Shown piece after piece: positions 5,897 to 8,217 of a stretch of DNA of 8,217 nucleotides. This DNA is from Candidatus Aminicenantota bacterium (GTDB lineage: Bacteria; Acidobacteriota; Aminicenantia; Aminicenantales; Aminicenantaceae): NCBI GenBank assembly GCA_004378665.1, contig SOIA01000321.1:1-8217 (forward strand). The letters are read 5' to 3'. The notes under the pieces are model-generated. The model was not told the DNA's origin. It did no database searches and saw only the letters and a list, made by a program, of their open reading frames with translations. How positions within the stretch are numbered: the stretch's first letter is position 1; each line of letters starts with the position of its first letter. Position numbers and translations under genes: made by a program.

Positions 5897-6568
5897 GGTT
5901 GTGGAAGAATGATGGATATTTTCATTTTGCTTGAGTGATTCGTCCTTGATGATTTCGACATCGGGAGGAAGTTCAAGTTCGAAGACTTTATCAGAAAATC
6001 GGACATTCGTCTTTATTTGAGAGAATTGAAACTCGGATTTGTTACCGGCCCAATCGAAGAAGATGGCTTTTCGGATCAGCCATGTTTTTTCATCGATCTC
6101 CAGGAGGATATGTGTATAATCACTTTCTTCTTTGGGAGTCAACTTCAGCTTCCAGGTTTTCTGACTTTCAGAGGGGAAGGGGCTGAATTCGATTGTATAC
6201 TCGTCCTTAAGCTGCTTCTGGCCGGAGAAAAGGGTCAGAATTTCGGATTCATACATTTCCTTGGACAGTTCGCTCTGGATGACTTCTTTATCTTCCGGGA
6301 AATAAAACAGGAAGACTCCTTCCTTGTAGAGAAAAATTTTTTCCTCCGGGTCTTTGTATTCCCATCTCATCCAGTTTGGCTTTTGAAAGTAGAATTTCCC
6401 CTTTTCATTCAATGGAGTCGAGACAGAGGAAGCATAGAAAATTTGGTTGAAATTCGCTTGCAGGGAACGCATTGAGCGAAGTTTCCTTTCCACGTTGATG
6501 ACGACATCATCGACAGTTGTGGAAAAGCTGAACAGCGATAAGAACAAAAGGCAACAAACATATCTCAT
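5894..6568 (-). CDS. lolA: LolA-family outer-membrane lipoprotein carrier protein
   Basis: LolA takes lipoproteins released by the LolCDE transporter across the periplasm to the outer membrane. From ATG 6568 the precursor has 224 residues. It has a short hydrophobic signal peptide (about 3-17, with a single Arg2). SLQANFNQ at 35-42 is the family's opening block. The strongest signature is GKFYFQKPNWMRWEYKDPEEKI at 57-78, followed by the LYKEGVFLFYFPEDKEV strand pair. A later VFELELPPDVEII block matches the C-terminal strand. The highly charged last 25 residues have no clear counterpart. A TTG at 6589 would extend the frame by 7 residues, but it lies upstream of the apparent -10 box and breaks the signal peptide pattern. 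No SD precedes ATG 6568. It is first in the minus-strand operon, 49 nt from the sigma gene. Sequence divergence is high, so a LolA-like protein of other specificity is possible. Confidence 0.82.
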   Translation of the reverse strand: MRYVCCLLFLSLFSFSTTVDDVVINVERKLRSMRSLQANFNQIFYASSVSTPLNEKGKFYFQKPNWMRWEYKDPEEKIFLYKEGVFLFYFPEDKEVIQSELSKEMYESEILTLFSGQKQLKDEYTIEFSPFPSESQKTWKLKLTPKEESDYTHILLEIDEKTWLIRKAIFFDWAGNKSEFQFSQIKTNVRFSDKVFELELPPDVEIIKDESLKQNENIHHSSTT

Positions 6569-6577
6569 GATAATGGG

Positions 6578-6606
6578 ATTATAACACAAGAACCAATCGG
6601 GGTCAG
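6578..6606 (-). promoter_or_regulatory. Extended -10 promoter of lolA, near-leaderless
   Basis: On the minus strand TATAAT (6578-6583) is preceded by TGT, giving the extended -10 motif TGTTATAAT. At exactly 17 bp upstream lies CTGACC (6601-6606), 4 of 6 to TTGACA, which belongs to the left terminal repeat of the 152-bp element. Only 9 nt separate the -10 from ATG 6568, so the leader would be about 3-4 nt. Confidence 0.7.
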
Positions 6607-6750
6607 GCTTTGATAACTTTGATGATTCATGATGAGGAGCTGAGCCTTATCATGAGGATAATAAATTTCTCTGCCCCTGATGATACAGTTAACCTGGAAC
6701 AGGCTCGGATCACGACCGTTTATTGATCAAAGTTATCAAAGCCTGACCCC
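6599..6750. mobile_element. 152-bp non-coding element with perfect 25-bp terminal inverted repeats (MITE/REP-like)
   Basis: Positions 6599-6623 and 6726-6750 are exact reverse complements over 25 bp; each end begins GGGGTCAGGCTTTGATAAC when read inwards. The match stops abruptly on both sides (6598/6751 and 6624/6725). The terminal repeat itself holds a near-perfect 9-bp tandem repeat (CTTTGATAA, CTTTGATGA at 6608-6625). The 102-bp centre has no reading frame. It has a hairpin, CATGATGAGG (6628-6637) with CCTTATCATG (6645-6654), and GAGCCT/AGGCTC (6642-6647, 6701-6706) that can pair across it. No target-site duplication is visible. From memory, GGGGTCAGGC-type ends occur with REP-associated or IS200-like transposases, but no transposase is present, so the class is inferred. 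Confidence 0.75.
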
Positions 6751-6761
6751 ATTTGTTTGAC

Positions 6762-6791
6762 TTGCTAAAACAGAGAGTTTTTTGTTATAAA
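6762..6791 (+). promoter_or_regulatory. Extended -10 promoter of the symporter gene, leaderless
   Basis: TATAAA (6786-6791) preceded by TGT forms an extended -10 motif. TTGCTA (6762-6767, 4 of 6) lies 18 bp upstream. The GTG start at 6799 is only 7 nt beyond the -10, so transcription should begin at or next to the start codon. A second -35-like CTGACC inside the right terminal repeat (6743-6748) pairs at 17 bp only with a poor TAAAAC. Confidence 0.55.
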
Positions 6792-6798
6792 TGGCTTC

Positions 6799-8205
6799 GT
6801 GAAAATCGAGTTTTTTCTGTTTCTGATAGGGTACTTCGTCCTTCTTCTTTTTGTGGGCTTTCTGTTCTCGAAAAGGATGAAAAACCTTGAGGATTTTTTC
6901 CTCGCTTCCCGGAATCTTCCTGCTTTTTTGGTTTTCTTCTCTCTTTCGGCGTCTTGGTTTGGAGCGACGTCCATTCTCGTTTCGACCGACCAGGCCTTTG
7001 AGAGAGGGCTGAGTTCCTTCTGGGTGATGGGAGCACCTGCGGTTCTCACGGTTCTTCTGCTCGCATTTGTTTTGAGCCGTCCGATTCGACGCCTTCCGAT
7101 AGTGAGCTTGCCCGACCTTGTGGAACTCCGCTATGGCCGGACGGTCCGCCATATGTCCTCATTTCTGATCATCTGGTACATGGCTGTTCTGGCTGCCTCC
7201 CAGATGGTCGCTGCAGGAATTTTTTTGGAATCATTCCTGGGCATTCCCTATTTCTGGAGTCTGGCGCTCGGGACATTCGTGGTCCTCGTCTATTCTGCCT
7301 TCGGAGGCTTTCTTTCTGTGGTGGTGACCGATGGACTCCAGTTCGTCCTTCTTATTGCGGGGATTTTTGGCCTGTTTATCTTCCTTTCTGGCTCATCGTC
7401 CATGAATCAGCTCTCCGTTTATGCCTCCGAACTGGGAAAGCGCGACTACTTCAACATTTTCTTCAATTTCAAAGAGAATATCCTGATCGTTTTTTCATTC
7501 ACGCTTGCTTGGACGATTTCGCCGATCGCCTGGCAGAGGATTCAAGCGGCGCGGTCAGACACGAGCGCTCGCACGGGACTGTTCGCCACAAGCGGCACGC
7601 TTTTCTTCCTCTACTGGATTGTTGTCTTTATCGGAATGCTCTCTCTCCCCTTATTCTTTTCCCGGGGAACAGATGGGCCCCTTCTTTCTGCGCTTATTTC
7701 CTCTAAGACAGGTGTTTTGCTCGGCGGGATCCTGTTCGTGGCCGTCGTGGCGGCTGTGATGTCCACCATGGATACAGCGATAAACACTGGAGCTCTCTCT
7801 CTCACACGCGACGTCTACCAGCAGGTTTTTCCTCAGAGACAGGGAAAGGAGATCGTTTTTGTGAGCCGCCTCTCGACTTTCATTATCGGGGGTGTGGCAT
7901 TTCTTGTGGCGATAAAATTTCAAAGTATCCTCAAGACTCTGGGGCTGGCTTCCGAGATCATGGCCGAAGGCCTTTTTGTGCCGGGAATGGCCATGATCTT
8001 TCTGCGAAAAAAACTCCCGTTAGCGGGATTTCTGAGCCTTCTTTTAGGTGGGGGATATTCAATCGTCGGCTTTTTGTGCGAACTGGGTCTTCTGCCCTTG
8101 AGCTGGCCTTCGTGGCCGTATTCTGTCCCTTACGGTTTTGGGTTGAGCCTTGCCGGATTCGCGGCCGGGTTTTTATTGGAGAGATTTGTAAAGAAAAAAA
8201 AGTAA
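6799..8205 (+). CDS. Sodium:solute symporter family (SSS/SLC5) transporter
   Basis: It is an inner-membrane carrier that imports a small solute driven by the sodium gradient; the substrate cannot be told. The 468-residue product is almost wholly hydrophobic, with about 12-13 membrane helices in the LeuT-fold arrangement. Family landmarks are FFLASRNLPAFLVFFSLSASWFGATS near 33-58, AFGGFLSVVVTDGLQFV at about 168-184 (the family's GG-x-x-x-V-x-x-TD-x-x-Q motif), SPIAWQRIQAARS with Trp245, and VAAVMSTMDTAINTGALSLTRDVY with Met321-Ser-Thr. The Ser-Thr pair corresponds to the Na2 sodium-site residues of PutP and vSGLT. It ends in a basic KKKK tail. GTG 6799 is chosen because the first helix starts immediately after it; no SD is present, and it suits the adjacent leaderless promoter. 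It is divergent from lolA and the last gene in the window. Confidence 0.9.
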   Translation: MKIEFFLFLIGYFVLLLFVGFLFSKRMKNLEDFFLASRNLPAFLVFFSLSASWFGATSILVSTDQAFERGLSSFWVMGAPAVLTVLLLAFVLSRPIRRLPIVSLPDLVELRYGRTVRHMSSFLIIWYMAVLAASQMVAAGIFLESFLGIPYFWSLALGTFVVLVYSAFGGFLSVVVTDGLQFVLLIAGIFGLFIFLSGSSSMNQLSVYASELGKRDYFNIFFNFKENILIVFSFTLAWTISPIAWQRIQAARSDTSARTGLFATSGTLFFLYWIVVFIGMLSLPLFFSRGTDGPLLSALISSKTGVLLGGILFVAVVAAVMSTMDTAINTGALSLTRDVYQQVFPQRQGKEIVFVSRLSTFIIGGVAFLVAIKFQSILKTLGLASEIMAEGLFVPGMAMIFLRKKLPLAGFLSLLLGGGYSIVGFLCELGLLPLSWPSWPYSVPYGFGLSLAGFAAGFLLERFVKKKK

Positions 8206-8217
8206 AAAAAGGTCTGG

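Noticed and set aside
6594..6755. Target-site duplication around the 152-bp element.
   Set aside because: The bases immediately left (CAATC) and right (ATTTG) do not match, so no duplication can be claimed.
6791..6802. A three-codon upstream ORF (ATG GCT TCG TGA) whose stop overlaps the GTG start of the symporter.
   Set aside because: It overlaps the -10 box, so it would lie mostly outside the predicted transcript; chance occurrence is likely.
6736..7152. A 138-codon open frame on the minus strand, antisense to the symporter gene.
   Set aside because: It lies opposite a strongly supported SSS transporter, its translation is a charged low-complexity sequence without any family pattern, and it has no SD.
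1..8217. tRNA, rRNA, CRISPR array, phage or toxin-antitoxin system.
   Set aside because: No cloverleaf, regularly spaced repeats, integrase or toxin-like small gene pair was found on either strand.

Overview
The window looks like a chromosomal segment from a diderm (outer-membrane) bacterium of moderate GC. The evidence is a complete bacterial ribosomal-protein/translation operon beside a LolA-family periplasmic lipoprotein carrier. The compact EF-Ts (198 aa) and the order rplM-rpsI-rpsB-tsf-pyrH-frr exclude a typical enterobacterium. An Acidobacteriota/Aminicenantota-like or other deep-branching diderm origin is my guess from general impression only; no marker in the window proves it.

Left half (1-3790, + strand): a promoter (TTGACA at 9) leads into one co-directional operon of six genes: rplM (L13), rpsI (S9), rpsB (S2), tsf (EF-Ts), pyrH (UMP kinase) and frr (ribosome recycling factor). 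rpsI and rpsB both start at TTG codons behind strong Shine-Dalgarno (SD) sequences. A stem-loop sits between rpsB and tsf. The operon ends at a symmetric A-tract/GC-stem/T-tract hairpin that can also stop the convergent minus-strand operon.

Middle (3798-6568, - strand): four genes read right to left. They are a LolA-like carrier, an ECF sigma factor, its zinc-finger (ZAS-type) membrane anti-sigma factor, and a secreted/membrane protein with bactofilin-like beta-helix repeats of 17 residues. The last three are joined by two ATGA stop/start overlaps, each with a clear SD, so they are probably translationally coupled. The sigma start codon is preceded directly by a perfect 8-bp inverted repeat. 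Together this looks like an envelope-sensing regulatory module next to an outer-membrane lipoprotein trafficking gene.

Right part (6569-8217): the divergent lolA/symporter intergenic region is mostly a 152-bp element with perfect 25-bp terminal inverted repeats (6599-6750), a MITE- or REP-like element without a coding sequence. Its left terminus supplies the apparent -35 box of the lolA promoter. Both divergent genes have extended -10 boxes (TGTTATAA..) only 7-9 nt from their start codons and no SD, so both transcripts are predicted to be leaderless or nearly so. The last gene is a complete sodium:solute symporter of unknown substrate.
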